A stretch of 64,000 bases of DNA from Actinacidiphila acidipaludis (GCF_019890725.1 NZ_JAINZZ010000007.1:62001-126000), one strand, 5' to 3'. Counted from the stretch's first letter, positions 17,767 to 27,764 are shown. Notes: generated by a model not told the origin, from the sequence alone. Made by a program: numbers and translations.

Positions 17767-18261
17767 ATGGCGATCGACGTCAACAACGAGTCCGGCTGGG
17801 ACATCGACGAGGAGGCCGTCCTCGACGCCGCCCGCCATGCCCTGCACCGCATGCGGATCCACCCGCTCTCCGAGCTCTCGGTGATCGTGGTGGACGCCGC
17901 GGCGATGGAGCAGCTCCACCTGCAGTGGATGGACCTGCCGGGGCCGACGGACGTGATGTCCTTCCCGATGGACGAGCTGCGTCCCGGCAAGGAGGACGAC
18001 GAGTCCCCGCAGGGCCTGCTCGGGGACATCGTGCTGTGCCCGGAAGTGGCCAAGAAGCAGGGTGAGGAGGCGCCGACGAAGCACTCCATGGACGAGGAGC
18101 TGCAGCTGCTCACCGTCCACGGCGTCCTCCACCTGCTCGGCTACGACCACGAGGAGCCGGACGAGAAGGCCGAGATGTTCGGCCTGCAGAAGGCGATCCT
18201 GGACGACTGGCGGGCCGAGCGCGGACTGCAGGGGCCCTCGCCCGCCCCCACCACCCACTGA
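17767..18261 (+). CDS. ybeY: Endoribonuclease YbeY (rRNA maturation factor)
   Basis: A 164-residue protein. The UPF0054 zinc motif [11 protein letters not shown] (H-x3-H-x5-H, about residues 118-128) is complete, and the preceding [11 protein letters not shown] and [10 protein letters not shown] are family blocks. YbeY is a single-strand-specific metalloribonuclease used in 16S rRNA 3'-end processing and ribosome quality control. It starts 13 bases after phoH and is followed at 40 bases by the CorC-type gene, the conserved phoH-ybeY-corC order. The C-terminal tail GPSPAPTTH is a short extension. Confidence 0.95.
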   Translation: MAIDVNNESGWDIDEEAVLDAARHALHRMRIHPLSELSVIVVDAAAMEQLHLQWMDLPGPTDVMSFPMDELRPGKEDDESPQGLLGDIVLCPEVAKKQGEEAPTKHSMDEELQLLTVHGVLHLLGYDHEEPDEKAEMFGLQKAILDDWRAERGLQGPSPAPTTH

Positions 18262-18301
18262 GCGGCGGCGGGGTCGGGAAGCCAGGGGAGCGGTACCTCT
18301 A

Positions 18302-19594
18302 ATGATCGTTTCTGCTGTCCTGCTGGTCATCGTCGCGTGGCTGGCCGCCTGCGCCGAGGCCGGCATCGCCAGGATCTCCCGGTTCCGGGCCGAGGACGCG
18401 GTGCGCTCGGGCCGCCGCGGCGCGGCGAACCTGCTGGCCGTGGCCTCCGACCCGACGCGCTATCTCAACGTGGCGCTGCTGGTCCGGGTGGGCTGCGAGA
18501 CCGCGGCCGCGGTGCTCATCACCGTCGTCTGCGACCGGCACTTCGAGCAGACCTGGCAGGTGCTGGCGGTCGCCATCGGCGTGATGGTGCTGGTGTCGTA
18601 CGTGGCCGTGGGCGTCTCGCCGCGCACCATCGGCCGCCAGCACCCGATGAACACCGCCACGGTCGCCTCGTACGTGCTGCTGCCGCTGGCCCGCGTCATG
18701 GGCCCGGTGCCGGGCCTGCTGATCCTGCTGGGCAACGCGCTCACCCCCGGCAAGGGCTTCAAACGCGGCCCGTTCGCGAGTGAGGCGGAGCTGCGGGCCA
18801 TGGTGGACCTGGCCGAGTCGGAGTCGCTGATCGAGGACGAGGAGCGCCGCATGGTGCACTCGGTCTTCGCGCTGGGCGACACGATCGTGCGCGAGGTGAT
18901 GGTGCCGCGCACCGAGCTGATCATGATCGAACGGTTCAAGACCGTCCGCCAGGCGATGACGCTGGCGCTGCGCAGCGGGTTCTCCAGGATCCCGGTCACC
19001 GGGGAGAGCGAGGACGACGTGGTCGGCTTCGTCTACCTCAAGGACCTCGCGCGCCGGGTGCACATCAACCGCGACGCGGAGTCGGACCTGGTCACGTCGG
19101 TCATGCGGCCGGCGGCGTTCGTGCCCGACACCAAGAACGCGGGCGACCTGCTGCGGGAGATGCAGCAGCAGCGCAACCACGTGGCCGTGGTCATCGACGA
19201 GTACGGCGGCACCGCGGGCATCGTGACCATCGAGGACATCCTCGAGGAGATCGTCGGCGAGATCACCGACGAGTACGACCGGGAGACCCCGCCCGTCGAG
19301 GAGTTGGGCGAGGGCCGCTACCGGGTCACGGCGCGGCTGGACATCGGTGATCTCGGGGAGCTGTACGGGGTGCTGCTGGACGACGACGACGTGGAGACGG
19401 TCGGCGGCCTGCTGGCGAAGTCGCTGGGGCGGGTGCCGATCCCCGGGGCGACGGCTCTGGTGCCGCTGCCCGAGGACGCGTCCGGGGAGCGCGAGGCGCT
19501 GGCGCTGCGGCTCACCGCGGAGACGCAGGCGGGCCGGCGCAACCGCATCGGCACGATCCTGGTCGAGCCGGTGGGGGAGCCGGCGCCCTCCTGA
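18302..19594 (+). CDS. CNNM/CorC-type membrane protein (CBS-pair transporter)
   Basis: A 430-residue protein with an N-terminal DUF21/CNNM membrane domain (about residues 1-150; hydrophobic stretches [39 protein letters not shown] and [20 protein letters not shown]), then two CBS domains (about 205-325, including VPRTELIMI and [21 protein letters not shown]) and a CorC/HlyC transporter-associated domain (about 335-425). The family is linked to Mg2+/Co2+ efflux or homeostasis; older annotation says hemolysin. It completes the phoH-ybeY-corC run. A hairpin follows the stop. Confidence 0.9.
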   Translation: MIVSAVLLVIVAWLAACAEAGIARISRFRAEDAVRSGRRGAANLLAVASDPTRYLNVALLVRVGCETAAAVLITVVCDRHFEQTWQVLAVAIGVMVLVSYVAVGVSPRTIGRQHPMNTATVASYVLLPLARVMGPVPGLLILLGNALTPGKGFKRGPFASEAELRAMVDLAESESLIEDEERRMVHSVFALGDTIVREVMVPRTELIMIERFKTVRQAMTLALRSGFSRIPVTGESEDDVVGFVYLKDLARRVHINRDAESDLVTSVMRPAAFVPDTKNAGDLLREMQQQRNHVAVVIDEYGGTAGIVTIEDILEEIVGEITDEYDRETPPVEELGEGRYRVTARLDIGDLGELYGVLLDDDDVETVGGLLAKSLGRVPIPGATALVPLPEDASGEREALALRLTAETQAGRRNRIGTILVEPVGEPAPS

Positions 19595-19603
19595 TCCGGT
19601 GAT

Positions 19604-19630
19604 GCGGCCGGGGCCGGCCGGCCCGGCCGC
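19604..19630. terminator. Bidirectional hairpin between convergent genes
   Basis: GCGGCCGGG at 19604-19612 pairs with CCCGGCCGC at 19622-19630 around a nine-base loop. It lies between the CorC-type gene and the convergent 39-codon membrane gene. Confidence 0.55.
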
Positions 19631-19653
19631 CGGAGCCGCACCGGTCCGTCGGG

Positions 19654-19773
19654 CTAGTTGCTGCGGATCGCGAAGATCACCCCGATGATGAAGATCACCG
19701 CGATGATGCAGTACCAGATGATGTCCTGCTGCGCGTCCTCGGTCAGAGCGAGCTGCACGAAATCGCTGCGCAC
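19654..19773 (-). CDS. 39-residue single-pass membrane protein
   Basis: A very short gene with a good ribosome site: AGAGGAG stands seven bases before the GTG at 19773. The product starts MRSDFVQLALTEDAQQDIIW, an acidic amphipathic N-terminus, followed by one uninterrupted hydrophobic helix (YCIIAVIFIIGVIFAIR) and a stop after SN. Coding is supported by the ribosome site, the membrane-helix composition and codon positions that are not all G/C-biased in the hydrophobic stretch. It points toward the CorC-type gene and shares its terminator. I do not recognise the family; it could be a membrane regulator of a nearby transporter. Confidence 0.72.
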   Translation of the reverse strand: MRSDFVQLALTEDAQQDIIWYCIIAVIFIIGVIFAIRSN

Positions 19774-19814
19774 GGGGCAACTCCTCTCGCGGGGCGTGGC
19801 GTCCTCTCACCGTT

Positions 19815-20741
19815 CTACCCGCGAGGGGCCTGCTCACTCGGGCCTGATCGGGTGACGCCGTCCGCGGCGAGGAAGGCCCGGGCGTGGCGGGTGAAGGCGC
19901 GGGCGGCGGGCGCGGCGGGAGCCGTGCGCCAGGCCAGGACCAGCCGGGACCGCAGCGCCGGGCGGGTGAGGGCGACCACTGCCAGCCGGGGACGGGACTC
20001 CGCGAGACCGGCCGGCAGCAGGGCCACCCCGAGCCCCTGCTCGGCGAGCAGCGCCAGCACCTCGGGGTTGCCCGCCTCAAAGGCGATCCGCGGCCGGATC
20101 CCCGCCGCCGCGCACCCCGCGTCGACCGCCGCCCGCAGGCCCGTGCCGTGCGGCAGCACGATCAGCGGCCGGTCGGCCAGGGCCCGCACGGGTACGGACC
20201 TGCGCCGCGCCAGCGGGTCGCCGGGGGCGACCGCGGCCACCAGCGCGCTGTCGACGACGGTCTGGGTGCCGATCCCCGGCGGCGCCGCGCCCGCCAGCCC
20301 GGCGAACGCCAGGTCGTAGCGCCCGTCCAGCACCCCCTGCAGCAGCCGGTCCGAGGTGTCCTCGGTCAGGGTGATCTCCACGCCGGGGTGCTCGGTGTGG
20401 AACGCGGCCAGCAGGCCCGGCACGTTCATGTCGCTGCCCAGCGAGGTGACCGTGCCGATCGCCACCCGCCCGCGCAGCAGCCCGGTCAGCTCCTGGACCG
20501 CCAGCCGCGCGCCGGCCACCGCCTCCAGGGCGGCCCGCGCGTACGGCAGCACGGCCTCGCCCGCCTCGGTGAGCCGCACGGCCCGCGCCGACCGGTCGAA
20601 CAGCGGCTGCCCCAGCTCCCGTTCGAGCTGTCTGATCTGGGCGCTGACCCCCGGCTGCGCGACGTGCAGCGCGGTCGCGGCGCGGGTGAAGCCGCCCTCG
20701 TCGGCGACGGCGACCAGGTACTCCAGCTGGCGCAGTTCCAT
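19815..20741 (-). CDS. LysR-family transcriptional regulator
   Basis: A 308-residue LysR-type regulator. The winged helix-turn-helix is at residues 1-60 (MELRQLEYLVAVADEGGFTRAA, HVAQPGVSAQIRQLERELGQPLF), and the two-lobed effector domain runs from about 90 to 295 (VAIGTVTSLGS, ITLTEDTSDRLLQGVLDGRYDLAFAG). The inducer is unknown. It diverges from a small NTF2-like gene across 100 bases containing the perfect palindrome AAGATC-CA-GATCTT, a plausible binding site for it. No nearby metabolic operon reveals its target beyond that neighbour. Confidence 0.92.
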   Translation of the reverse strand: MELRQLEYLVAVADEGGFTRAATALHVAQPGVSAQIRQLERELGQPLFDRSARAVRLTEAGEAVLPYARAALEAVAGARLAVQELTGLLRGRVAIGTVTSLGSDMNVPGLLAAFHTEHPGVEITLTEDTSDRLLQGVLDGRYDLAFAGLAGAAPPGIGTQTVVDSALVAAVAPGDPLARRRSVPVRALADRPLIVLPHGTGLRAAVDAGCAAAGIRPRIAFEAGNPEVLALLAEQGLGVALLPAGLAESRPRLAVVALTRPALRSRLVLAWRTAPAAPAARAFTRHARAFLAADGVTRSGPSEQAPRG

Positions 20742-20763
20742 AACCGTTCATGCTAGTCCGCAG

Positions 20764-20777
20764 AAGATCCAGATCTT
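20764..20777. promoter_or_regulatory. Candidate LysR-type operator
   Basis: AAGATC-CA-GATCTT is a perfect dyad in the 100-base divergent gap between the LysR gene and the NTF2-like gene, 22 bases upstream of the LysR start. LysR proteins commonly bind such AT-richer dyads between their own gene and the target. Confidence 0.5.
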
Positions 20778-20841
20778 GGACTTATGGGACGCGCGCCACC
20801 ATCCTGGAAAGCGGAAGGAACGCGAGAACGAGGAGGCCGAC

Positions 20842-21195
20842 ATGACGGAGAACCGCGAGCGCGCGCTGCATCCCGAGGACGTCGCCCGGCTGTTCGTGGC
20901 CCGGGTCAACTCCGGTGATCTGGAGGGCATTCTGGAGCTCTTCGAGCCGGACGCGGTGGTGGCCTACCCCGTCGACCGGCCGTCGCAGGGCACGGCTGCC
21001 CTGCGGGAGCTGTACGCGGGACTGCTGGCCGCCAAGCCGGTCTTCCCGGTGGAGGAGCCCCTGCCCACCCTGATCTGCGGCGAGTTGGCGCTGACGTCCA
21101 CCAGGCCGCAGGACGGCACCGGCGGCCGGGTGCAGGTCTGCCGCCGCCAACCGGACGGCAGTTGGCGGCGGGTCATCGACCGTCCGGAGTCCTGA
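20842..21195 (+). CDS. NTF2/SnoaL-like domain protein
   Basis: A 117-residue single-domain protein of the nuclear-transport-factor-2-like fold: HPEDVARLFVARVNSGDLEG, then LFEPDAVVAYPV and the terminal strand pair VQVCRRQPDGSWRRVIDRP. Members are small-molecule binding pockets, isomerases, hydrolases or ketosteroid-like enzymes, or have unknown roles (DUF4440/SgcJ-like). Start ATG 20842 has GAGGAGG about 10 bases upstream. It is divergent from the LysR gene and may be its target. No catalytic residues can be assigned. Confidence 0.8.
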   Translation: MTENRERALHPEDVARLFVARVNSGDLEGILELFEPDAVVAYPVDRPSQGTAALRELYAGLLAAKPVFPVEEPLPTLICGELALTSTRPQDGTGGRVQVCRRQPDGSWRRVIDRPES

Positions 21196-21239
21196 CGGAG
21201 CGTCGGCAACGCTGGCCGGGTGGTCCCCTGGCCGTCCCG

Positions 21240-21434
21240 TCAGAGCGTGAACTGGCCGAGCATGCCGAGGAGGTTGGCGCTCGCCGAGTGGATCGACCCG
21301 GACAGACTCGTGTCCGACAGGTAGAAGCCGAAGGCTCCGCAGGCCAGCGCGTGGCTGACCTTGAGGGCGCCCTTGCGGCTGAGGAAGAAGGTGATCAGCG
21401 CGAGCGCGACCACCAGGGGCATGTGCAGCAGCAT
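21240..21434 (-). CDS. 64-residue small membrane protein, unknown
   Basis: A short protein MLLHMPLVVALALITFFLSRK with one clear hydrophobic helix, followed by a second weakly hydrophobic stretch (HALACGAFGFYLSDTSL) and a tail SGSIHSASANLLGMLGQFTL. GAGGTG lies seven bases upstream of the ATG at 21434, a good ribosome site. The pattern (short N-terminal helix, SRKGALKVSHAL, small C-terminal segment) resembles small proteins I remember as conserved hypotheticals in streptomycetes, but I cannot name a function. It faces away from the cytidine-deaminase-like gene. Confidence 0.7.
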   Translation of the reverse strand: MLLHMPLVVALALITFFLSRKGALKVSHALACGAFGFYLSDTSLSGSIHSASANLLGMLGQFTL

Positions 21435-21562
21435 GTCGCATCACCTCAAAAAGGGACATTGCTCACCTCAGGCTAGGGTGAGTTGGCTCTCCGCGCATCT
21501 TCGATCGCACAGCGTGACGCACGCGGGACGAGCGTCCGGCGGCGGCCCGTATGATCACGCCT

Positions 21563-21907
21563 ATGAGCGACGAGAACCCCGAAGACCGCAAGCTCATCAC
21601 GCTGGCCAGGTCGGCCCGCGCCCGCAACGGTGTGCCCGAGGGCGCGGCCGTGCGCGACGAGACCGGCCGCACCTACGTCGCCGGAACCGTGGCCCTGGAG
21701 TCTTTGCGGCTCACCGCTCTGCAGACGGCCGTCGCCATGGCCGTCGCCAGCGGCGCCCGCTCGCTGGAGGCCGCGGCGGTCGTCACGGTGGCCGAGACCC
21801 CCGTCGAGGCGGACCGCGCGGCCGTGCGCGACCTCGGCGGCCCGGAGACCCCGGTGATCCTCGCCGCCCCGGACGGCACGGTCGTCACCACCGTCAGCGC
21901 GGGCTGA
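21563..21907 (+). CDS. Cytidine-deaminase-like protein lacking the zinc site
   Basis: A 114-residue protein beginning MSDENPEDRKLITLARSARA. The region YVAGTVALESLRLTALQTAVAMAVASG (about residues 38-64, cited in parts: VALES and ALQTAV) aligns with the cytidine deaminase core, where an active enzyme reads VALEN then CAERTA. Here CAE is replaced by ALQ and the downstream PCxxC is absent; the protein has no cysteine at all. It is therefore probably a non-catalytic relative. Such a gene is commonly found immediately before era in streptomycetes as I recall; here amtB/glnB lie between. ATG 21563 is preferred to the ATG at 21551 because the family starts there. Confidence 0.75.
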   Translation: MSDENPEDRKLITLARSARARNGVPEGAAVRDETGRTYVAGTVALESLRLTALQTAVAMAVASGARSLEAAAVVTVAETPVEADRAAVRDLGGPETPVILAAPDGTVVTTVSAG

Positions 21908-21941
21908 CCAACGGGCCGGCGCCCGTCGCGGGGGTGGAAGC

Positions 21942-22040
21942 ATGTCGGGCCCCTGTTCGGGCCCCACTCAGGCCCCGCTCAGACCCGGCGTTCAGGCCCT
22001 GGTCCGGGCCGGCGTCCGGGCCGGCGTTCGGGAACAGGCC
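21942..22040. repeat. GC-rich repeated spacer between convergent genes
   Basis: The gap between the deaminase-like gene and glnB holds GGGCCC twice around CTGTTC, a repeated CCGGGCCGGCGT unit (about 22007-22030) and an inverted pair CCTGTTC (21952) / GAACAGG (22034). It may fold as a terminator for both genes; no coding signal. Confidence 0.4.
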
Positions 22041-22041
22041 T

Positions 22042-23723
<1,682 letters not shown>

Positions 23724-23765
23724 GAGGGGATCCCTTCGGTCGGCGGCGCGGGCGGGCGGTGTGCC

Positions 23766-23818
23766 GGGCGGGCCGGTCCGAACGAGCCCGCCGCGGCGAC
23801 GGGCGGACCGGTCCGAAC
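23766..23818. repeat. 18-bp direct repeats in the amtB leader
   Basis: GGGCGG-G/A-CCGGTCCGAAC occurs at 23766-23783 and 23801-23818, one mismatch in 18 bases, 35 bases apart. They lie 43-95 bases upstream of the amtB start and could be in the 5' UTR or promoter. Role unknown. Confidence 0.6.
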
Positions 23819-23852
23819 CAGCACGCCGGTGTGACGAGCGTCGGGCGTGCGC

Positions 23853-23908
23853 GTTACCGGACGTGGGCGGGCGTGTTTCCGCCGTGTTTCACGTTGCGCC
23901 GGCGTTTC
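23853..23908 (-). promoter_or_regulatory. Candidate GlnR site array upstream of amtB
   Basis: On the top strand GTTAC (23853), GTTTC (23875), GTTTC (23886), GTTGC (23893) and GTTTC (23904) occur, with six-base spacers between 23875/23886 and 23893/23904 and an exact 17-base (6-5-6) gap after the first. On the amtB strand these read GAAAC, GCAAC, GAAAC, GAAAC and GTAAC. Actinobacterial GlnR boxes are GTnAC/GAAAC pentamers spaced by six bases, often upstream of amtB. The two-base phase break between 23890 and 23893 is atypical. This is the main content of the 333-base amtB-era gap. Confidence 0.6.
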
Positions 23909-24056
23909 CGGCGGCTCACCTGGTGTGACGGCGACCACGTGACGGGCGGTCCGGCGGGCTCCGACGGGCTCCGGCGGGGATCGGCGCGGGGAACGGGGTG
24001 CCGGTCACGCGCGGACGCGTCCGCGGGCGCCTCCCGCGTCAGGGAGAATGAAGCAC

Positions 24057-25004
24057 ATGAGCGCTCGCACCCCCTCCACCGCCGGGTCCCCGGCCCACCG
24101 GTCCGGATTCGCCTGCTTCGTCGGCCGGCCCAACGCCGGCAAGTCGACCCTGACGAACGCTCTGGTCGGCCAGAAGGTGGCGATCACCTCCAACCGGCCG
24201 CAGACCACCCGGCACACCGTGCGCGGCATCGTCCACCGGCCCGAGGCCCAACTGGTCCTCGTCGACACCCCCGGGCTGCACAAGCCCCGCACCCTGCTCG
24301 GCGAGCGCCTCAACGACGTGGTCCGCACCACCTGGGCCGAGGTCGACGTGATCGGCTTCTGCCTGCCCGCCGACCAGAAGCTCGGCCCCGGCGACACCTA
24401 CATCGCGCGCGAGCTGGCCGGGATCAAGAAGACGCCGAAGGTCGCCATCGTCACCAAGACCGACCTGGTGGACGCCCGGCAGCTCGCCGCACAGCTCATC
24501 GCGGTCGACAAGCTCGGCCGGGACCTGGGCCTGGAGTGGGCCGAGATCGTGCCGGTCTCCGCGGTCGGCGGCAAGCAGGTGGAGCTGCTGGCCGACCTGC
24601 TGGTCCCGCTGCTCCCCGAGGGCCCGCAGCTGTACGCCGAGGGCGACCTCACGGACGAGCCCGAGCAGGTCATGGTCGCCGAACTGATCCGCGAGGCCGC
24701 GCTGGAGGGCGTGCGGGACGAACTGCCGCACTCCATCGCGGTCGTCGTCGAGGAGATGAACCCGCGGCCGAACCGGCCGGCCGACAAGCCGCTGCTCGAC
24801 GTGCACGCCAACCTCTACATCGAGCGGCCGAGCCAGAAGGGCATCATCATCGGCCCCAAGGGCGCCCGCCTGAAGGAGGTCGGCACCAAGTCCCGCCAGC
24901 AGATCGAGGCGCTGCTGGGCACGCCGGTCTTCCTCGACCTGCACGTGAAGGTGGCCAAGGACTGGCAGCGCGACCCCAAGCAGCTGCGCAGGCTCGGCTT
25001 CTGA
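24057..25004 (+). CDS. era: Ribosome-assembly GTPase Era
   Basis: A 315-residue GTPase with a C-terminal KH domain. G1 is GRPNAGKSTL (about residues 22-31), G2 RHTVRGI, G3 DTPGLHKPR, G4 TKTDL, and the KH motif IIIGPKGARLKEVG stands near residue 268. Era binds the 3' end of 16S rRNA and promotes 30S maturation. The ATG at 24057 is chosen: AGGGAG at 24041-24046 is ten bases away, whereas for the in-frame ATG at 24048 it would be only one base away. Its usual neighbours (ybeY, corC, deaminase-like) are present but separated by the amtB-glnB insertion. Confidence 0.96.
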   Translation: MSARTPSTAGSPAHRSGFACFVGRPNAGKSTLTNALVGQKVAITSNRPQTTRHTVRGIVHRPEAQLVLVDTPGLHKPRTLLGERLNDVVRTTWAEVDVIGFCLPADQKLGPGDTYIARELAGIKKTPKVAIVTKTDLVDARQLAAQLIAVDKLGRDLGLEWAEIVPVSAVGGKQVELLADLLVPLLPEGPQLYAEGDLTDEPEQVMVAELIREAALEGVRDELPHSIAVVVEEMNPRPNRPADKPLLDVHANLYIERPSQKGIIIGPKGARLKEVGTKSRQQIEALLGTPVFLDLHVKVAKDWQRDPKQLRRLGF

Positions 25005-25057
25005 CCCGGAGACCGCGGGCGGCCGCGTGGACCGGTCGCTGATCGCGCCGTCCCCGT

Positions 25058-26086
25058 TCAGGAGGGCGAGCGGGTGCGCCGCGGGTCGTAGAGCGGGCCG
25101 GGCCCCTTGAGCATCCGGTGCACCGGAGCCGTCTCCGTCCTGCGGATACCGGGGAGCCGCGCGACCGGCCCGGTCAGGTAGCGGTAGAGCGCGGCGGGAT
25201 TGCGGCAGTTGATCGCGGCGTAGATGTTCGCCGAGCCCGTCGTGGCCGAGGCGAAGGCCACCTCCTCGTGCTGGGCCAGTGCCTCGCCGACCTCGGCGAG
25301 CCGTGCGGGTTCGACCTCCAGCCAGAGGGCCGAGCGCATAGCCGTGTCGTGGGTGTCGCCGTCGAAGGCCAGGTCGTAGTAGAGCGCGCCGGCCGCGCGC
25401 AGCTCCGACATCCGGCGCCGCACCGTGGACTGCGACCAGCCGGTGGCGGCGGCCAGTTCGGCCACCGGGGCCCGGCCGTCCTCCGCCAGCACGTCCAGCA
25501 GCCGCCGGTCCGCCGGGCCGAGCAGGAACGGGTCGGTCACCGCCACCGCCGGGCGTTCCGGCGCGTCGGCCGGGGACAGGGCCGCCACCTGCGCCGCGTC
25601 GAGCGGGCCGCTGCGGCTGACCGGACTCAGGTCCTGGCCGAAGAACACGTGCACCAGGGCGTGCGCGACCACCTCCAGCACCCGCGGGGTGCGCGGCAGC
25701 TTCTGCAGCAGCAGCTCGTCGTGGCCGGGCCCGGCCGGCTGAACCAGACAGAAGATCTCGGTGCCGCCGGAGATCAGCGAGACCCAGCGGGTGTCCAGGC
25801 GCCGGGCCAGCGCCTCGCCCACCGAGGCCGCCGCGTCCGGGGTGCAGCGCACCCGGACGAACCACGGAGTGACCCCGATCCGCAGCGGGTCCACCAGCCC
25901 CAGCACCCGCAGCGTCCCCGAGCCGCGCAGCCGCCCGTAGCGCCGGGCGACCGTCTGGTCCGAGACGCCCAGCACCTCGGCGATCCTGCTGAACGCGGCC
26001 CGGCCGTCGATCTGCAGCGCGTGCACGATCCCCCGGTCCAGCTCGTCGAGGTCGCTCAGCGGCACCCACGCGGTGTCGGATTTCAT
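25058..26086 (-). CDS. Tandem Lrp/AsnC-family regulator
   Basis: A 342-residue fusion of two AsnC-type units. The first helix-turn-helix (LDELDRGIVHALQIDGRAAF, about residues 12-60) is followed by a ligand domain; the second begins LGPADRRLLDVLAEDGRAPV near residue 190 with a second HTH (ATGWSQSTVRRRMSELRAAG) and a second RAM domain. Such two-unit regulators are common in actinobacteria and usually act as dimers equivalent to Lrp tetramers. It diverges from an MFS transporter and is probably its regulator. TGTCGGATT occurs twice 30 bases apart across its own start codon, a possible operator. The ligand is unknown. Confidence 0.92.
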   Translation of the reverse strand: MKSDTAWVPLSDLDELDRGIVHALQIDGRAAFSRIAEVLGVSDQTVARRYGRLRGSGTLRVLGLVDPLRIGVTPWFVRVRCTPDAAASVGEALARRLDTRWVSLISGGTEIFCLVQPAGPGHDELLLQKLPRTPRVLEVVAHALVHVFFGQDLSPVSRSGPLDAAQVAALSPADAPERPAVAVTDPFLLGPADRRLLDVLAEDGRAPVAELAAATGWSQSTVRRRMSELRAAGALYYDLAFDGDTHDTAMRSALWLEVEPARLAEVGEALAQHEEVAFASATTGSANIYAAINCRNPAALYRYLTGPVARLPGIRRTETAPVHRMLKGPGPLYDPRRTRSPS

Positions 26087-26112
26087 CTCGCCAACGTAAC
26101 CGATGTCGGATT
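26074..26112. promoter_or_regulatory. Direct repeats TGTCGGATT flanking the AsnC start
   Basis: TGTCGGATT at 26074-26082 and 26104-26112, 30 bases apart (nearly three helical turns), surround the start codon of the AsnC-type gene. They are a candidate autoregulatory site; not tested against any consensus. Confidence 0.35.
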
Positions 26113-26178
26113 CCGCCAGGAGGGACGCTGTGGCTGGGAGCGTGGCGCTCCCGCACCCGATCGTGGAGTCACCGGCGC

Positions 26179-26243
26179 CCGCCGGACAGCCCGGCGGTCC
26201 TCCGCGGGGCATCTCGGCGGACCCCCGCCGGACAGCCCGGCGG
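26179..26243. repeat. Duplicated 19-bp dyad upstream of the MFS gene
   Basis: CCGCCGGACAGCCCGGCGG occurs identically at 26179-26197 and 26225-26243; each copy is itself an imperfect inverted repeat (CCGCCGG / CCGGCGG). They lie 97-161 bases before the MFS start in the 253-base AsnC-MFS gap and could be operator or leader RNA hairpins. Confidence 0.55.
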
Positions 26244-26339
26244 CATCCGTCGCCGCCCACCCCGGCGGCACCTCCGCCGCGCACCTCGCCGGCACCGTCG
26301 CCGGCCACCTCACCGAATCGGGGAAACGGAGTTCCACCC

Positions 26340-27764
26340 ATGCGCAAGTGGCTGCCCCTCGTGGCGATCTGCCTGGGCGCCTTCATCCTGCTGGTCGACG
26401 TCACCATCGTGAACGTCGCCCTGCCGCGGATGGCCGACGACCTGCACGCCTCGTTCACCTCACTGCAGTGGGTCATCGACGTCTACGCCCTGGCGCTGGC
26501 GGCCCTGCTGATGGTCACCGGGTCGCTCGCCGACCTCTTCGGCCACCGCCGGCTCTACGCGGCCGGCCTCACCGTCTTCGCGCTGGCCTCGCTGGCCTGC
26601 GCCCTCGCGCCGAACGCGGCGGTGCTCATCACCGCGCGCGGCGTCCAGGGCGCGGGCGGCGCCGCGATGTTCGCGACCTCGGCCGCCCTGGTGTCGATGA
26701 CCTACCACGGCCGGGACCGCGGCATCGCGTTCGGCGTGTGGGGAGCGGTCAACGGCGCCGCGGCCGCGGCCGGACCCATCCTGGGCGGCCTGCTCACCGA
26801 GGGCTTCGGCTGGCAGGCGATCTTCCTGGTGAACCTGCCGATCGCGGTCGCCGCGGTGGCCCTGACCCTGCGGGTGCTGCCGGCCGGACGGCGCGGCGCG
26901 GGCCGCCTCGACGTGCCCGGCGCCCTGGTCTTCACCCTCGCCGCCGCCTCGCTGACGTACGCGCTGATCCGCGGCGGCGAACACGGCTGGAGCGACGGCC
27001 TGACGGTGGCGGCGTTCGTCGTCGCCGGGGCCGCCGCGGTGGCCTTCGTCCCGGTCGAACTGCGCTCGCCGCACCCGATGCTGGACATGGCCCTGCTGCG
27101 CCGCCCGGCCTTCGCGGGGCTGCTGACCGGCGCGCTGCTCTACCAGATGGCGGCGTTCAGCGGCCTGGTCTTCGTCTCGCTGTGGCTGCAGAACGTCCTG
27201 GGGCTCAGCCCGGTGCGCAGCGGCCTGGCGCTGATGCCGCTGGCCGGCACGTCCTTCGTGGTGGCGGCGGCAGCCGGCCGCCACATGCACAAGCTGGCGC
27301 CGCGCATCCCGATCGGCGTGGGGCTGCTCGTCATCGCGGCCGGCTCGCTGCTGCTGTGGGGCTCGGTGCACACCGGGTCCGGGCAGTCCGCGCTCTTCGC
27401 GGGCCTCGCGATCACGGGCGCCGGGGTCGGGCTCGCCACGCCCGTGCTGGTCTCCGCCGCCGTCGACGCCGTCCCGGCCGCGCGGGCGGGCATGGCGGGC
27501 GCGGCCGTCAACACCTTCAGGCAGCTGGGCCTGACGCTGGGGATCGCGTTGTTCGGCGCGGTGTTCACGGCACGGCTGCGGTCGGCCCCCTCCGTCCGGG
27601 CGGGCTACGCGTCGGGCATCGACCGCATCTCGCTGCTGGCCGCGGCGGCCGCGCTGGCCGGCGGCGTCGCCGTCCTGCTGGCCGTGCGCCCGTCCCACCC
27701 TCACGCCCAGGCCGACACCCCCACCGCGTCGTCGGCCCCCCGGACCCCGACGGTGACGCGCTGA
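26340..27764 (+). CDS. MFS drug/proton antiporter, DHA2 type
   Basis: A 474-residue transporter with about 14 hydrophobic helices. Motif A is LADLFGHRRLYAAG (about residues 64-77); the family C motif GPILGGLLTEGFGWQAIFLVN stands near residue 145, marking an antiporter of the 14-helix EmrB/QacA group. The ATG at 26340 begins MRKWLPLVAICLGAF, where membrane helix 1 starts; an upstream in-frame ATG at 26103 would add an unlikely Pro/Ala-rich 79-residue leader overlapping the repeats. Divergent from the AsnC-type regulator, which probably responds to the exported compound. Substrate unknown. Confidence 0.9.
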   Translation: MRKWLPLVAICLGAFILLVDVTIVNVALPRMADDLHASFTSLQWVIDVYALALAALLMVTGSLADLFGHRRLYAAGLTVFALASLACALAPNAAVLITARGVQGAGGAAMFATSAALVSMTYHGRDRGIAFGVWGAVNGAAAAAGPILGGLLTEGFGWQAIFLVNLPIAVAAVALTLRVLPAGRRGAGRLDVPGALVFTLAAASLTYALIRGGEHGWSDGLTVAAFVVAGAAAVAFVPVELRSPHPMLDMALLRRPAFAGLLTGALLYQMAAFSGLVFVSLWLQNVLGLSPVRSGLALMPLAGTSFVVAAAAGRHMHKLAPRIPIGVGLLVIAAGSLLLWGSVHTGSGQSALFAGLAITGAGVGLATPVLVSAAVDAVPAARAGMAGAAVNTFRQLGLTLGIALFGAVFTARLRSAPSVRAGYASGIDRISLLAAAAALAGGVAVLLAVRPSHPHAQADTPTASSAPRTPTVTR

